Origin: Polaromonas glacialis
Lineage (GTDB): Bacteria > Pseudomonadota > Gammaproteobacteria > Burkholderiales > Burkholderiaceae_C
Assembly (NCBI RefSeq): GCF_000709345.1
Contig: NZ_KL448323.1
Location: 3,128,516-3,192,515 of the forward strand
Direction: 5' to 3'
Length of the DNA: 64,000 nt
The notes under the pieces are model-generated. The model saw only the letters and a list, made by a program, of their open reading frames with translations. It ran no database searches and was not told where the DNA came from. Both the position numbers and the translations under genes were made by a program. Positions 17,694 through 26,430 of the stretch are shown here, one piece after another. Within the stretch, counting starts at the first letter, position 1; every line of letters starts with the position of its first letter.

Positions 17694-18803
17694 TCAGGCG
17701 TTGCCGGCCTGGGGTGCATGGGCGCCGTTCAGGTGGTGGTTCATTGCCGCGCCCGGTGTGACATCCCTTAACCAGGGAGAGGCAAATTCACTGATTGATT
17801 GCTTCTTTTCCTTCACGACGATGGGAAGGTTCAGGACTGAATCAGTTTTGCAGTAATCAGCGTAAGCCAGTGCCAGACCGGCTTCGAGTTCGACCTTCGG
17901 ACGCCAGCCCAGGTTCTTGAGCTTGGATGATTCCAGCAGCTTGCGGGGCGGTCCGTCGGGCTTGCTTTTGTCAAAATCGATGTGGCCGGTGTAGCCCACG
18001 ACCTTTGCCACCGCGAAAGCCAGGGTCGAGATGCTGATGTCGCTGCCAAATCCGATGTTGATGTGGCTTTGCGTGGGCTGCGTGTGCGCGTCATAGGTTG
18101 CCTTGTCAATGTCCATGACATGCACGCTGGCGGCGGCCATGTCCCCGACGTAGAGAAACTCGCGCAGCGGCGTTCCGGAACCCCAGATGGTCACGGCAGG
18201 GGCCTGGTGGAGTCTGGCTTCGTGAAAGCGGCGGATCAGCGCGGGAATGACGTGGCTGTTTTCAATGTGGTAGTTGTCGCCAGGCCCGTACAGGTTGGTC
18301 GGCATGACGCTGCGGTAATCGGTGCCATGGCTTTGGCCGTATTGGCGGTTGTAGCTTTCACACAGCTTGATGCCGGCAATCTTGGCGATGGCGTAGGGCT
18401 CGTTGGTGGGCTCCAGCTGCCCACCCAGCAAGGCGTTTTCCGCCATGGGTTGCGGCGCCATCCGGGGGTAGATGCAGCTGCTGCCCATGAACAGCATTTT
18501 TTGCACGCCGGCATGCCACGCTTCGTGGATCACATTGGCTTCCATCATCAGGTTTTGGTAGATGAACTGGGCGGGATAGGTGTTGTTGGCATGAATGCCG
18601 CCCACCTTGCCGGCGGCCAGGTACACCTGGTCAATCTTTTCCCTGGCAAAAAAGTCGCGGACGGCTTGCTGCTGCGTCAAGTCCAGTTCTGCCTTGGTGC
18701 GGGTCACGATGTTTTTTCGGCCCTTGGCCACGAGGCAGCGCAAAACGGCACTGCCGACCATGCCGCGATGGCCTGCCACGAAAATCCGGGGTTCATTGAG
18801 CAT
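17694..18803 (-). CDS. fcl: GDP-L-fucose synthase
   Basis: Bifunctional epimerase/reductase that turns GDP-4-keto-6-deoxymannose into GDP-L-fucose with NADPH. It is a short-chain dehydrogenase with the glycine motif [12 protein letters not shown] near the N-terminus, the catalytic serine in MGSSCIYPR, and the Tyr/Lys pair in [24 protein letters not shown] and [10 protein letters not shown] are also family blocks. It starts seven bases after the stop of gmd, giving a manC-gmd-fcl supply operon for GDP-fucose. The C-terminus is about 40 residues longer than in the enterobacterial enzyme and ends in a low-complexity tail ([15 protein letters not shown]), which is unusual. Confidence 0.95.
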   Translation of the reverse strand: MLNEPRIFVAGHRGMVGSAVLRCLVAKGRKNIVTRTKAELDLTQQQAVRDFFAREKIDQVYLAAGKVGGIHANNTYPAQFIYQNLMMEANVIHEAWHAGVQKMLFMGSSCIYPRMAPQPMAENALLGGQLEPTNEPYAIAKIAGIKLCESYNRQYGQSHGTDYRSVMPTNLYGPGDNYHIENSHVIPALIRRFHEARLHQAPAVTIWGSGTPLREFLYVGDMAAASVHVMDIDKATYDAHTQPTQSHINIGFGSDISISTLAFAVAKVVGYTGHIDFDKSKPDGPPRKLLESSKLKNLGWRPKVELEAGLALAYADYCKTDSVLNLPIVVKEKKQSISEFASPWLRDVTPGAAMNHHLNGAHAPQAGNA

Positions 18804-18809
18804 GCTGGT

Positions 18810-19970
18810 TTACTCCGCGCTGACGGTCATGGGATAGCCGTGCGTCTTGAGCAGCGCATGGCGACGGGCGTGGTCCAGGTCGTGGGCCACCATTTCTGCA
18901 ATCAACTGGTCCAGGGTGATTTCCGGCACCCATCCCAGGGTCTCTCTGGCTTTGGTCGGGTCGCCCAGCAGGGTTTCGACTTCGGTGGGCCGGAAATAGC
19001 GCGGGTCAATCTTCACGATGACGTCGCCCACGGCCAGGGCTGGCGCGTTGTCGCCGCTGATGGCCTGGACCATGCCGACCTCGTCCAGGCCGTGCCCTTC
19101 AAAGGCCAGGGTGATGCCCAGCTGCGCCGCGCTGCGCGTGATGAAGTCGCGCACATTGACCTGCTGGCCCGTGGCAATCACGAAGTCTTGCGGCTGGTCC
19201 TGCTGCAGCATGAGCCACTGCATGCGTACGTAGTCCCGGGCATGGCCCCAGTCGCGCAGCGCGTCGATGTTGCCCATGTAAAGGCAGTTCTCAAGCCCGA
19301 ACGCGATGTTGGCCAGGCTGCGCGTGACTTTCCGGGTGACGAAGGTCTCACCGCGTCGCGGGCTTTCGTGGTTGAACAAAATGCCGTTGCAGGCATACAT
19401 GCCATAGGCTTCGCGGTAATTGATGGTGATCCAGTAGGCATACAGCTTGGCCACCGCATAGGGGCTGCGCGGGTAGAACGGCGTGGTTTCCTTTTGCGGC
19501 ACTTCCTGCACCAGGCCGTACAGCTCGGAGGTGGACGCCTGGTAGAAACGGGTTTTCTTTCCCAGCCCCAGGATGCGTATGGCCTCTAACAGCCGAAGCG
19601 TGCCCAGGGCATCGACGTCGGCGGTGTATTCGGGCAGTTCGAAGCTCACCGCCACATGGCTTTGCGCGCCCAGGTTGTAGATTTCGTCGGGCTGGGTCTG
19701 CTGGACGATCCGGATCAGGTTGGAGCTGTCGCTCAGGTCGCCGTAATGCAATACGAAGTTGCGGTTGTTGATGCACGGGTCCTGGTAGATATGGTCAACG
19801 CGCGTGGTGTTGAACAGGCTGGCGCGCCGCTTGATGCCATGCACCACATAGCCTTTGGCCAGCAGGAGTTCAGCAAGGTAGGAGCCGTCCTGGCCGGTGA
19901 TGCCGGTGATCAGGGCGACTTTTTGGGTGTTGTTGTTTTTCATGGGGTGGCTTTGTGTTGGGGCAGGCAT
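18810..19970 (-). CDS. gmd: GDP-mannose 4,6-dehydratase
   Basis: First committed enzyme of GDP-fucose synthesis; it makes GDP-4-keto-6-deoxymannose from GDP-mannose with bound NADP. The protein shows [40 protein letters not shown], the catalytic threonine and glutamate in QASTSELYG, and the [20 protein letters not shown] block with the catalytic Tyr and Lys. The length, about 386 residues, is normal. The ATG at 19970 overlaps the manC stop codon as TGATG, which suggests translational coupling. An internal ATG at 19943, at the start of conserved sequence, is the alternative. Confidence 0.95.
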   Translation of the reverse strand: MPAPTQSHPMKNNNTQKVALITGITGQDGSYLAELLLAKGYVVHGIKRRASLFNTTRVDHIYQDPCINNRNFVLHYGDLSDSSNLIRIVQQTQPDEIYNLGAQSHVAVSFELPEYTADVDALGTLRLLEAIRILGLGKKTRFYQASTSELYGLVQEVPQKETTPFYPRSPYAVAKLYAYWITINYREAYGMYACNGILFNHESPRRGETFVTRKVTRSLANIAFGLENCLYMGNIDALRDWGHARDYVRMQWLMLQQDQPQDFVIATGQQVNVRDFITRSAAQLGITLAFEGHGLDEVGMVQAISGDNAPALAVGDVIVKIDPRYFRPTEVETLLGDPTKARETLGWVPEITLDQLIAEMVAHDLDHARRHALLKTHGYPMTVSAE

Positions 19971-21463
19971 CAAGCCCGTTTCTTGGCTGCTTCAACCGGA
20001 ATCACGCGGCCGTAGCTGTCTTCAAACCGCTCGATGTCGTCTTCGCCCAGGTAGCTTCCGGACTGCACTTCGATCATTTCCAGCTGCGTCTTGCCGGGGT
20101 TGTGCAGACGGTGCAGCTCGCCGATGGGAATGTAGGTGGACTGGTTTTCAGTCAGCAGGAATGTTTCAGTGCCGCAGGTCACCTTCGCCGTGCCCTTGAC
20201 GACGATCCAGTGCTCGGCCCGGTGGTAGTGCTTTTGCAGGCTCAGGGTCCCGCCGGGCTTGACGACAATGCGCTTGACCTGAAACCTTTCGCCGGTGTCG
20301 ATGCTGTCGTACGAGCCCCAGGGACGCGACACCTTGCGGTGCATGGCGGCCTGCGGCGTGCGGCGCGCTTCGAGTTCAGCCACCACGATCTTCACGCTTT
20401 CGGCATGGTCGGCGGTGGCCACCAGCACGGCATCGGGCGTGTCGATGATGAGCAGGTCGTGGGTGCCCAGCGCCACCACCGGGCGGTAAGGGGCATGGAT
20501 ATAGGTCTTGGTCGCCTCGATGGCCAGGCCCTGGCCGGCGACCCGGTTGCCATCCGCATCGGCCACGGTCATGTCGGCCACCGCGTTCCAGCTGCCCACG
20601 TCGCTCCAGGCGCCGGCGAAAGGCACCACGGCAATGTTCGCGTGGTGCTCCATCACCGCGTAGTCAATGCTTTGCGCACGGCAGGCGGTGAAGGCCTGCG
20701 TCTGGGGGCGAATGAACGGTTCATCGGAAACGGCGGCGTCCATGGCCTTGCGGCAACTGGCCAGGATGTCCGGGGCATGCTGGCCAAGCGCTTCAAGCAG
20801 GGTAGCGGCCTTGCACAGGAAGATGCCCGCGTTCCAGAGCACATTGCCTTGCAAGATCAGGTCCTGGGCTTTGTGCAGCAAGGGTTTTTCAATGAAGCGC
20901 GCCACCGAGTAGCTGCTGTCGCAACGCAGTTCGCCCTGCTCGATATAGCCATACGCCGTGCTGGGATAGCTCGGCTTGACGCCAAACGAAACAATGGCGC
21001 CCGCACCCGCTGCCGACTTGCCCTGCTCCACCATGGCGGCAAAGGCCCGCGCGTCGGGAATATGGTGGTCTGCCGGACAAAACAGCAGCCATTGGCTGGG
21101 TTGCGCCTTCAGCGCAGCCAGCGCCATGGCCGCCGCCGTGTTGCGCGCCACCGGCTCCAGAATCACCGAGCCGCTGACCCTGGCGGCCTGCATGGCCTCG
21201 ACCACCAGGTAGCGGTGTTCTTCAGCCGCCACGCAAAGCACCTCGACGGCCGTGGCGCCGCCCAGCTGGGCGACGCGCTCAAGCGTCAGCTGCAGCAGGC
21301 TCTTGTCGCCGATCAGGGGGACAAACTGCTTGGGGAACGACTTTCTTGACAGGGGCCACAGGCGCGTGCCCGAGCCGCCGCACAGAATGACCGGCTGCAC
21401 CACATGGTGATCAGCAGGCAATCCGCTGAAATAATGGGCTGAGAGTTCAGGGGCTTGGAACAT
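19970..21463 (-). CDS. manC: Mannose-1-phosphate guanylyltransferase / mannose-6-phosphate isomerase
   Basis: Bifunctional type II enzyme that makes GDP-mannose from mannose-1-phosphate and GTP and also interconverts fructose-6-phosphate and mannose-6-phosphate. The N-terminal pyrophosphorylase domain has [20 protein letters not shown] and KQFVPL, with [17 protein letters not shown] and FIEKPL further on. The C-terminal cupin-like isomerase domain starts at [20 protein letters not shown] and holds [19 protein letters not shown], whose histidines bind the metal. The start at 21463 has a GAGGTG ribosome binding site and lies ten bases after the upstream kinase gene. No phosphomannomutase gene is present nearby, so that step must be encoded elsewhere. 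Confidence 0.95.
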   Translation of the reverse strand: MFQAPELSAHYFSGLPADHHVVQPVILCGGSGTRLWPLSRKSFPKQFVPLIGDKSLLQLTLERVAQLGGATAVEVLCVAAEEHRYLVVEAMQAARVSGSVILEPVARNTAAAMALAALKAQPSQWLLFCPADHHIPDARAFAAMVEQGKSAAGAGAIVSFGVKPSYPSTAYGYIEQGELRCDSSYSVARFIEKPLLHKAQDLILQGNVLWNAGIFLCKAATLLEALGQHAPDILASCRKAMDAAVSDEPFIRPQTQAFTACRAQSIDYAVMEHHANIAVVPFAGAWSDVGSWNAVADMTVADADGNRVAGQGLAIEATKTYIHAPYRPVVALGTHDLLIIDTPDAVLVATADHAESVKIVVAELEARRTPQAAMHRKVSRPWGSYDSIDTGERFQVKRIVVKPGGTLSLQKHYHRAEHWIVVKGTAKVTCGTETFLLTENQSTYIPIGELHRLHNPGKTQLEMIEVQSGSYLGEDDIERFEDSYGRVIPVEAAKKRA

Positions 21464-21473
21464 GGTGCGCACC

Positions 21474-23711
21474 TCAGGTCTGGTTGCTGGTGGAGTAGCG
21501 GTTGTGCCCCTCGAAGGCATAGCCACGGCTGTAACGGTTCTTGCTGGCATCGAGCCCGTTGAAGATGACGCCCTTCACGGAAGCACCGTTTTGCGAGAGG
21601 CGTTTGCCCGACTCATGAAGCTCGCCCAGGCTGGTGTCTTCGGCGCGCGCCACCAGAAACACGGCCCCCGCCATCGGCGCCAGGATCGCGGCATCCGAGA
21701 CGGCCAGCACGGGAGCCGAGCACACGATGACCAGGTCGTAGTACTGGGAGGCCAGTTGCAGCAACTGCTGCGTGGCGTCGGTCATCAGCAGCTCCGCCGG
21801 ATTGGAGGGCGCGGTTCCGGCGGCCAGAAAGTCAACATTGGGCGCGATTTTGCGGTGCAGCGCGTCTTCGAGCTTGACCGTGCCGCCCAGGACATCGCTG
21901 AACCCGCTGCCCTTGGCCAGGCCAAAATATTGATGGAGGTGGCCTTTGCGCAGGTCCGCATCAATCAACAGCACTTTTTTATTGGCAGCGCCCATGACTG
22001 CCGCAAAGTTGGTGCTGATGAAGGACTTGCCGCTGCCCGACGTGGCGCCGGTCACCAGCACGATGGGGGTGGCGACATCGAGCATCGCAAACTGCAGCGA
22101 AGTGCGCAGGCTGCGCAGGTTTTCAATGGCCGGCTCATCCGGCGACGTCAGTGCCAAGATGCGCTGCCCGATGGTGCGGTTGCCAATCCTGACGAATTGC
22201 CTGGCCTGTGCCTTGCTGAACGGGATGCTCGAAAACACGTGCAGCCCCGTGCGCTGTTCAATATCAGCCGGACGCCTGATTCCATCGCGCCTGCTGTTTC
22301 GCAAAAATGCAAACAGCAGGCCCGTCAGCAGGCCCAGCATGCCGGCGATGGCCGTGATGTTCATGGGCAGGGGCCTGATGGGAACCTGGGGCACCGCCGC
22401 CACATCGACGATGCGCACGTTTCCGACTTTGCCTTCCGTGACCAGCTGGAGCTGCTGCGAACTGTTGAGCAAGCTGGCATACAGTTCCGTGTCCACCTTC
22501 ATGTCGCGAGTCATTCGCAAATAATCCTGCTCCACCGCTGGGAACGATTTCATGCGGTTGTTGATGGTGTTCAATTCATTGGTCAAGCTCCTGATCTGCA
22601 CGTCAATGGTTTGAATGCTGGGATGCTGTGGACCAAAGCGCGCGTCCAGGTCTGAGCGCTTTTGCTGCAGGTCGAGCAATGACGTCTGCAGCTTGATGGA
22701 CTGGTCAAGCACCACCTTGGATTCGGTGGTCAGGTCAAAAGAGCCGTTACGGTTGCGAAACTGGTTGAACTTGCTTTCGGACAGTTCAATCTTTGCGCGC
22801 AGCTGCGGCAAATTGGTTTTAAGGAAAGCCAGCATTTTTTCAGCCTCGGCCACTTTGCGCGCCACGTTCTGGCGGACATACATCGAGCCGATTTCATTGA
22901 GGGTTTGCGCAATGATTTCCGGATCGTTGCCAGTCAGGCTGGTCAGAATGACGCCCGACTGGCGGCCTTGCTCAACAATCAGGAGCGAGTGCTGCAACCT
23001 TTCGATGACCGCCAGTTTTGGAAACCGCACGAGATTGAATTCAGCCCCAGGCTTTCCCACGGCCGCGCTGACAAGCAATTGCCCTTTTTGACCGCCCACC
23101 GTGAACGCAAGTGGCGTTCCAAAGCGGCCACTGGCCAGGACGGCGCCATCGGGCGACACCAGGTCGTAGCCATCGCCGCTGAGCCGGACCAAAAAGCGTT
23201 TGTTTTCCAACTTGGCTGGAACCACAAAACTTTCCACTTTCAAAGATTCGTTGCCGGTGACGTAACCCTTCAGGCCCAGGAAACCTGGCTCGGAGGGCGA
23301 GGTGGCCCCGCGCGCTAGCCACTTGCCGATCAGGGGAACGTATTTGGGCCAGACCGCCAAATCCAGGTTGAGGCTTTGCACGGCCTGTCCGACGACCAGG
23401 CGCGAGCGCAGGATTTCCATTTCGGCCGACGCCGGCGATCTGATTTCAAACAGGTTGGCGGCCGCTCCCAGCGCGCTGCCCGTGGTGGTCGTGTTTTCCT
23501 TGGTTTCCTCCACCTGTATGAGGGCATTGGCTTCGTACACGGGCGTCGTCAGGGCGGCATACGCCCCTCCAAGAAGCAATGCCACCGCAGTGACGCCGGC
23601 GATCAGCCAGCGGTTTTCGGCCACCACGCCCATCAGATCGGACAAAGTGGTTTCAGGCTCCTGTAACACGACCGGCTGGGGCGACGGAAGGCTTAACTGC
23701 TGGATGTACAT
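21474..23711 (-). CDS. Wzc-like polysaccharide co-polymerase / tyrosine autokinase
   Basis: Inner-membrane protein of 745 residues that controls chain length and export of the polysaccharide. Two membrane helices (about residues 36-56 and 452-472) enclose a periplasmic Wzz domain with a coiled-coil part around 290-400. The cytoplasmic BY-kinase domain has Walker A GATSGSGKS (about 557-565), Walker A' LLIDADLRKGH (about 582-592) and a Walker B-like YYDLVIVCSAP (658-668). The C-terminal tail carries only three tyrosines (NRYSRGYAFEGHNRYS), fewer than the enterobacterial cluster. It follows a 548-base leader after the RfaH-like gene. No wza or wzb homologue is found in the window. A GTG directly upstream at 23714 is an alternative start. 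Confidence 0.93.
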   Translation of the reverse strand: MYIQQLSLPSPQPVVLQEPETTLSDLMGVVAENRWLIAGVTAVALLLGGAYAALTTPVYEANALIQVEETKENTTTTGSALGAAANLFEIRSPASAEMEILRSRLVVGQAVQSLNLDLAVWPKYVPLIGKWLARGATSPSEPGFLGLKGYVTGNESLKVESFVVPAKLENKRFLVRLSGDGYDLVSPDGAVLASGRFGTPLAFTVGGQKGQLLVSAAVGKPGAEFNLVRFPKLAVIERLQHSLLIVEQGRQSGVILTSLTGNDPEIIAQTLNEIGSMYVRQNVARKVAEAEKMLAFLKTNLPQLRAKIELSESKFNQFRNRNGSFDLTTESKVVLDQSIKLQTSLLDLQQKRSDLDARFGPQHPSIQTIDVQIRSLTNELNTINNRMKSFPAVEQDYLRMTRDMKVDTELYASLLNSSQQLQLVTEGKVGNVRIVDVAAVPQVPIRPLPMNITAIAGMLGLLTGLLFAFLRNSRRDGIRRPADIEQRTGLHVFSSIPFSKAQARQFVRIGNRTIGQRILALTSPDEPAIENLRSLRTSLQFAMLDVATPIVLVTGATSGSGKSFISTNFAAVMGAANKKVLLIDADLRKGHLHQYFGLAKGSGFSDVLGGTVKLEDALHRKIAPNVDFLAAGTAPSNPAELLMTDATQQLLQLASQYYDLVIVCSAPVLAVSDAAILAPMAGAVFLVARAEDTSLGELHESGKRLSQNGASVKGVIFNGLDASKNRYSRGYAFEGHNRYSTSNQT

Positions 23712-24107
23712 CACGGACCTCGCTTTTTGAATCGGGCAGTGTTAGCCCAGTTACAGTAAAAACAGAATTTGCTTGACCAAGGAGAGACAGTGCGGATGTG
23801 TCAAAGTGAACACACCCCAGCCATTGCAATAAAGAAAAACGGATTCAAAGCTGCAGAAAATCATCTGCCGCTAATTTTTTATAATGCCAACGGAGATAAA
23901 AATCTTCCGTATATTTTCAAGGCAAATTTAAAAAATCAGTTTGATCGGGAGAATTACAGCAGGCTCAGGTTATTGAGATTTGAAAACAATGGACAGATAC
24001 AGCAAAATTTAAGTCAGCCAGATTTATGGTGATTTTTATTTCACTGGAATACCGGTGATTCAGTGACTCACAACCCGATTTTTTGACTAAAAAACTAAAA
24101 AGGGATG

Positions 24108-24118
24108 GCTACCGCAGT
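24108..24118 (-). promoter_or_regulatory. ops-like site in the leader of the exopolysaccharide operon
   Basis: On the minus strand the bases read CTGCGGTAGCC. Seven bases, GCGGTAG, agree with the core of the operon polarity suppressor (ops) element, through which RfaH-type NusG paralogues board RNA polymerase. The site lies between the RfaH-like gene and the wzc-like gene, and directly after a hairpin-forming stretch with AGTGTTTT and AAAACACT arms. Its function is inferred. Confidence 0.45.
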
Positions 24119-24259
24119 GTTTTCGGCTTTTTAAGGCTCAAAAACACTTTTTTTCTTCTTTCCTTGCACTCACTCAACCCACTTCAATCCCATTCACCTG
24201 CCAACGCAAACAGCAGAGTCCAGACAACGCTGTCCTCGCTATCTTTTCAAACGCAATGT

Positions 24260-24820
24260 TTATTGATCCAGCAGTTCGACCTGGTGATGTTCCAGATGCA
24301 GTTTTTTCTCTCGCCCCAGCAACTCGATCAGCAAAGTAACTCGCTTGCTGGAAACGGAATGGACCAATCCTTCAAGACCGCTCAGGCCGCAGTTTTTCAA
24401 GCGCACCTTGAGTCCTGGCTGAAAGGGACTGTTTTGCCCGGCGTCAGCCTGGTTTTGCGCGCTTTCCAGCGCCTTGAGCATGCGAAGCTCTTCGGGTTTC
24501 AACATGGCGGGCGTCACCCCGAACCGCAGCACAAAGGCAATGCCGCGTGTTGAACGCACCACCGAAATGGATTGCCCGGCATGTGCCGGCCTGAAGAATA
24601 TATAACGTGGAAACATGGGCTGCCAGACTTCAAGCAAACCCTCCGGTGATTTTTTGAATGCTTTATATTGGCAAAGATATACGTCAAATCCCTGAAGCGC
24701 CAGATTAATCTGGGCAAGCTGCTCGCGCTGCGGCTGGGTATAGGCGACATACCAGCCCTGCTCGTCCGATTCCTCTTTGACAGGCTCGGACGACTCGACA
24801 TACGACAGCGCAATGTTCAT
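24260..24820 (-). CDS. NusG-like antiterminator of the RfaH group
   Basis: A 186-residue NusG paralogue. The N-terminal NGN domain runs from GWYVAYTQPQREQLAQINLA through PRYIFFRP and STRGIAFVLRFG; the C-terminal KOW-like domain has FQPGLKVRLKNCGLSGLEGL. This layout matches RfaH/LoaP-type factors, which board transcribing RNA polymerase and help it through long surface-polysaccharide operons. It is the first gene of the cluster, with an ops-like site just downstream. The ATG at 24820 is chosen because AAGGGAG lies eight bases upstream; an ATG at 24844 is an alternative. Autonomous regulation of the adjacent operon is inferred from position. Confidence 0.85.
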   Translation of the reverse strand: MNIALSYVESSEPVKEESDEQGWYVAYTQPQREQLAQINLALQGFDVYLCQYKAFKKSPEGLLEVWQPMFPRYIFFRPAHAGQSISVVRSTRGIAFVLRFGVTPAMLKPEELRMLKALESAQNQADAGQNSPFQPGLKVRLKNCGLSGLEGLVHSVSSKRVTLLIELLGREKKLHLEHHQVELLDQ

Positions 24821-24851
24821 TCCCTCAACTCCCTTGTTCATTTTTTTGTGG

Positions 24852-24880
24852 CTTACACAGGAAACTTTTATCACTGTCAA
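24852..24880 (-). promoter_or_regulatory. Predicted sigma-70 promoter for the RfaH-like gene and cluster
   Basis: On the minus strand a perfect -35 TTGACA (24880-24875) is followed after 17 bases by TGTAAG (24857-24852), a four-of-six match to the -10 box. Transcription would start about 25 bases before the ATG at 24820. An inverted repeat CAGGTGC / GCACCTG (24885-24891 and 24909-24915) sits just upstream of the -35 box and may be a regulator site. Confidence 0.55.
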
Positions 24881-25556
24881 CTTTCAGGTGCTTATTAAAA
24901 AAACAAATGCACCTGTATTTTTATTTTTTGCTTTCTTGCCGTCCCAAGTCCCAGGCGTTCAATTGTCTTTTTAGTAAGCTTTTTCCTGGGGAAGCGTTGA
25001 TTAAATTCTGCCACCGGAAACGTTTTGCCGCACAACTTTTAGCCTTGTACTGGGTATATGAGAAGTAGTTAACTTGTTTGCTCGCTTTTGGGTGGTGCGC
25101 GAGTGATTTTGAGAGAGGCCAGAACACCGCCGAAATGCATGCCGGAGTTTGAATAAAAATGTTTCCATGTATCTAAGTTGTCACTATATGTAATCAACTT
25201 GATTCACGCTTACGTTTTGAGTGGCCTGAGGCGGCAGATGACGGAAACAGACACCTTGCAGGGCGTCCGTCGGCGCCGCCTTGAAAAGCGCGTGATGCTG
25301 AATGGCGGGCGCATGGCGCTTCACAGCGCTGCGAATTTGCTGCACGAGGCGTTTGCACTGATGGCGCAATGCTTTTCGGCCTGCCCCAAGTCAGCCCTGC
25401 ATTACTAATGCAGGCGGTTGCCGGGCGGTTTGGCGTTTACCGTCCCGGGGCCGGAACTGATATTTGGAAAATGTTTCTCCAGCCTTCACCAAGACCAGGA
25501 AAAGCGAGCGTTCGGGGAACGCCGGAACCCTGAAAAAACAGGGTTTGAGCCGTCTG
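24881..25556. other. Intergenic region upstream of the exopolysaccharide cluster
   Basis: About 680 bases between the RfaH-like gene and the M48 protease gene; both are on the minus strand. The left part is AT-rich and holds the inverted repeat at 24885-24915. Near the protease stop there are two hairpins in minus-strand sense: AACCCTG with CAGGGTT separated by six T, and GCGTTC / GAACGC followed by a short T-rich stretch (about 25510-25550), which could end protease transcription. No ORF here has a convincing family match. Confidence 0.5.
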
Positions 25557-26399
25557 CTAGCTGCGTGCGCGCTGGTACAAGCCCTGCACCTTGGGCACGT
25601 TGGACTGCAGTTCCTGGATGCGCTGCGGACCCGAGGGGTGGGTTGACAAAAAGCTCGGCCCGCTGGCGCCGCCGCCAGCCTTTGCCATTTTTTGCCACAG
25701 GCTGACGGCGGCCTGCGGGTTGAAGCCGCCGCGCGCGGCCAGCTCCAGCCCGACCAGATCGGCGTCGCTTTCGTCGTCGCGGCTAAAGCGCAGCGTGAGC
25801 AGTTCGGTGCCGACATTGGCCGCCACGTTGCCCAGTTCGCCCAGCCCCAGCAGTTGCGCGCCCAGCGACAGCAGCGTGCCGGTGCCCTGGCTCTTGGCGA
25901 TGCGCGCCCTGGCATGCTCGCGCAGGGCATGGGCCATTTCGTGGCCCATGATCATGGCGACTTCGTCGTCGGTAAGCTGGAGCTGCTCCAGGATGCCGGT
26001 GTAAAAGGCAATCTTTCCGCCGGGCATGCAAAACGCGTTGATCTGCTTGCTGCCGATCAGGTTGACTTCCCAGCGCCATTGCCTGGCGCGGTCGTTCCAT
26101 TGCGCGGTATGGGGAATCAGGCGCCTGGAAATGGCGTTCAACCGCTGCAACTGCGCGTTGCCAGCCGGCGCCAGCGCGCCCTGCGATTTGGCTTCGGCAA
26201 GGAGTTTTGCATATTGCTGGGTGGACGCGGCTTCAAGTTCTTCGGCCGGCACCAGGTTGCGCAGGCTCGACGACCCGCCCACGTCCACCTGGGCCAGCAA
26301 GGGCGTGGTGGCCAGCGTGGCCGCAGAACCGGCAGCCGCCAGCAAAAAGCCACGCCGGCCAGGCCAGGCAGAGTGTTTGACATCGCATAAAAAGCACAT
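25557..26399 (-). CDS. M48 family metalloprotease with twin-arginine-like signal
   Basis: Zinc metalloprotease of the LoiP/YcaL/BepA type, 280 residues, exported and probably bound to the outer membrane or periplasmic. The N-terminus PGRRGFLLAAAGSAATLA looks like a twin-arginine signal. The zinc site is HEMAH in MIMGHEMAHALREHA, and the third ligand is the glutamate in DDESDADLVG. A loop with NAFCMPGGKIAFYTG is typical of this family. Relatives degrade misassembled outer-membrane proteins. The ATG at 26399 is chosen because it leaves a standard signal sequence; it is only 31 bases from the divergent AmpG-like gene, so their promoters must overlap. Confidence 0.88.
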   Translation of the reverse strand: MCFLCDVKHSAWPGRRGFLLAAAGSAATLATTPLLAQVDVGGSSSLRNLVPAEELEAASTQQYAKLLAEAKSQGALAPAGNAQLQRLNAISRRLIPHTAQWNDRARQWRWEVNLIGSKQINAFCMPGGKIAFYTGILEQLQLTDDEVAMIMGHEMAHALREHARARIAKSQGTGTLLSLGAQLLGLGELGNVAANVGTELLTLRFSRDDESDADLVGLELAARGGFNPQAAVSLWQKMAKAGGGASGPSFLSTHPSGPQRIQELQSNVPKVQGLYQRARS

Positions 26400-26430
26400 G
26401 CGGGAATAATAGCCACAAACCGCAATCCCC

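Noticed and set aside
17982..19589. Long plus-strand open frame (535 codons) opposite fcl and gmd
   Set aside because: Crosses two well-supported minus-strand genes in antisense; no domain or ribosome site.
19955..21349. Long plus-strand open frame (464 codons) opposite manC
   Set aside because: It is antisense to a complete manC with all motifs; the composition reflects high-GC third-position bias, and no family is recognised.
23769..24032. Possible 87-codon gene in the wzc leader
   Set aside because: AT-rich, no ribosome site, no family match, on the strand opposite to the operon; better seen as untranslated leader.
25178..25408. Possible 76-codon gene before the M48 protease
   Set aside because: No ribosome site or similarity; arginine-rich low-information sequence.
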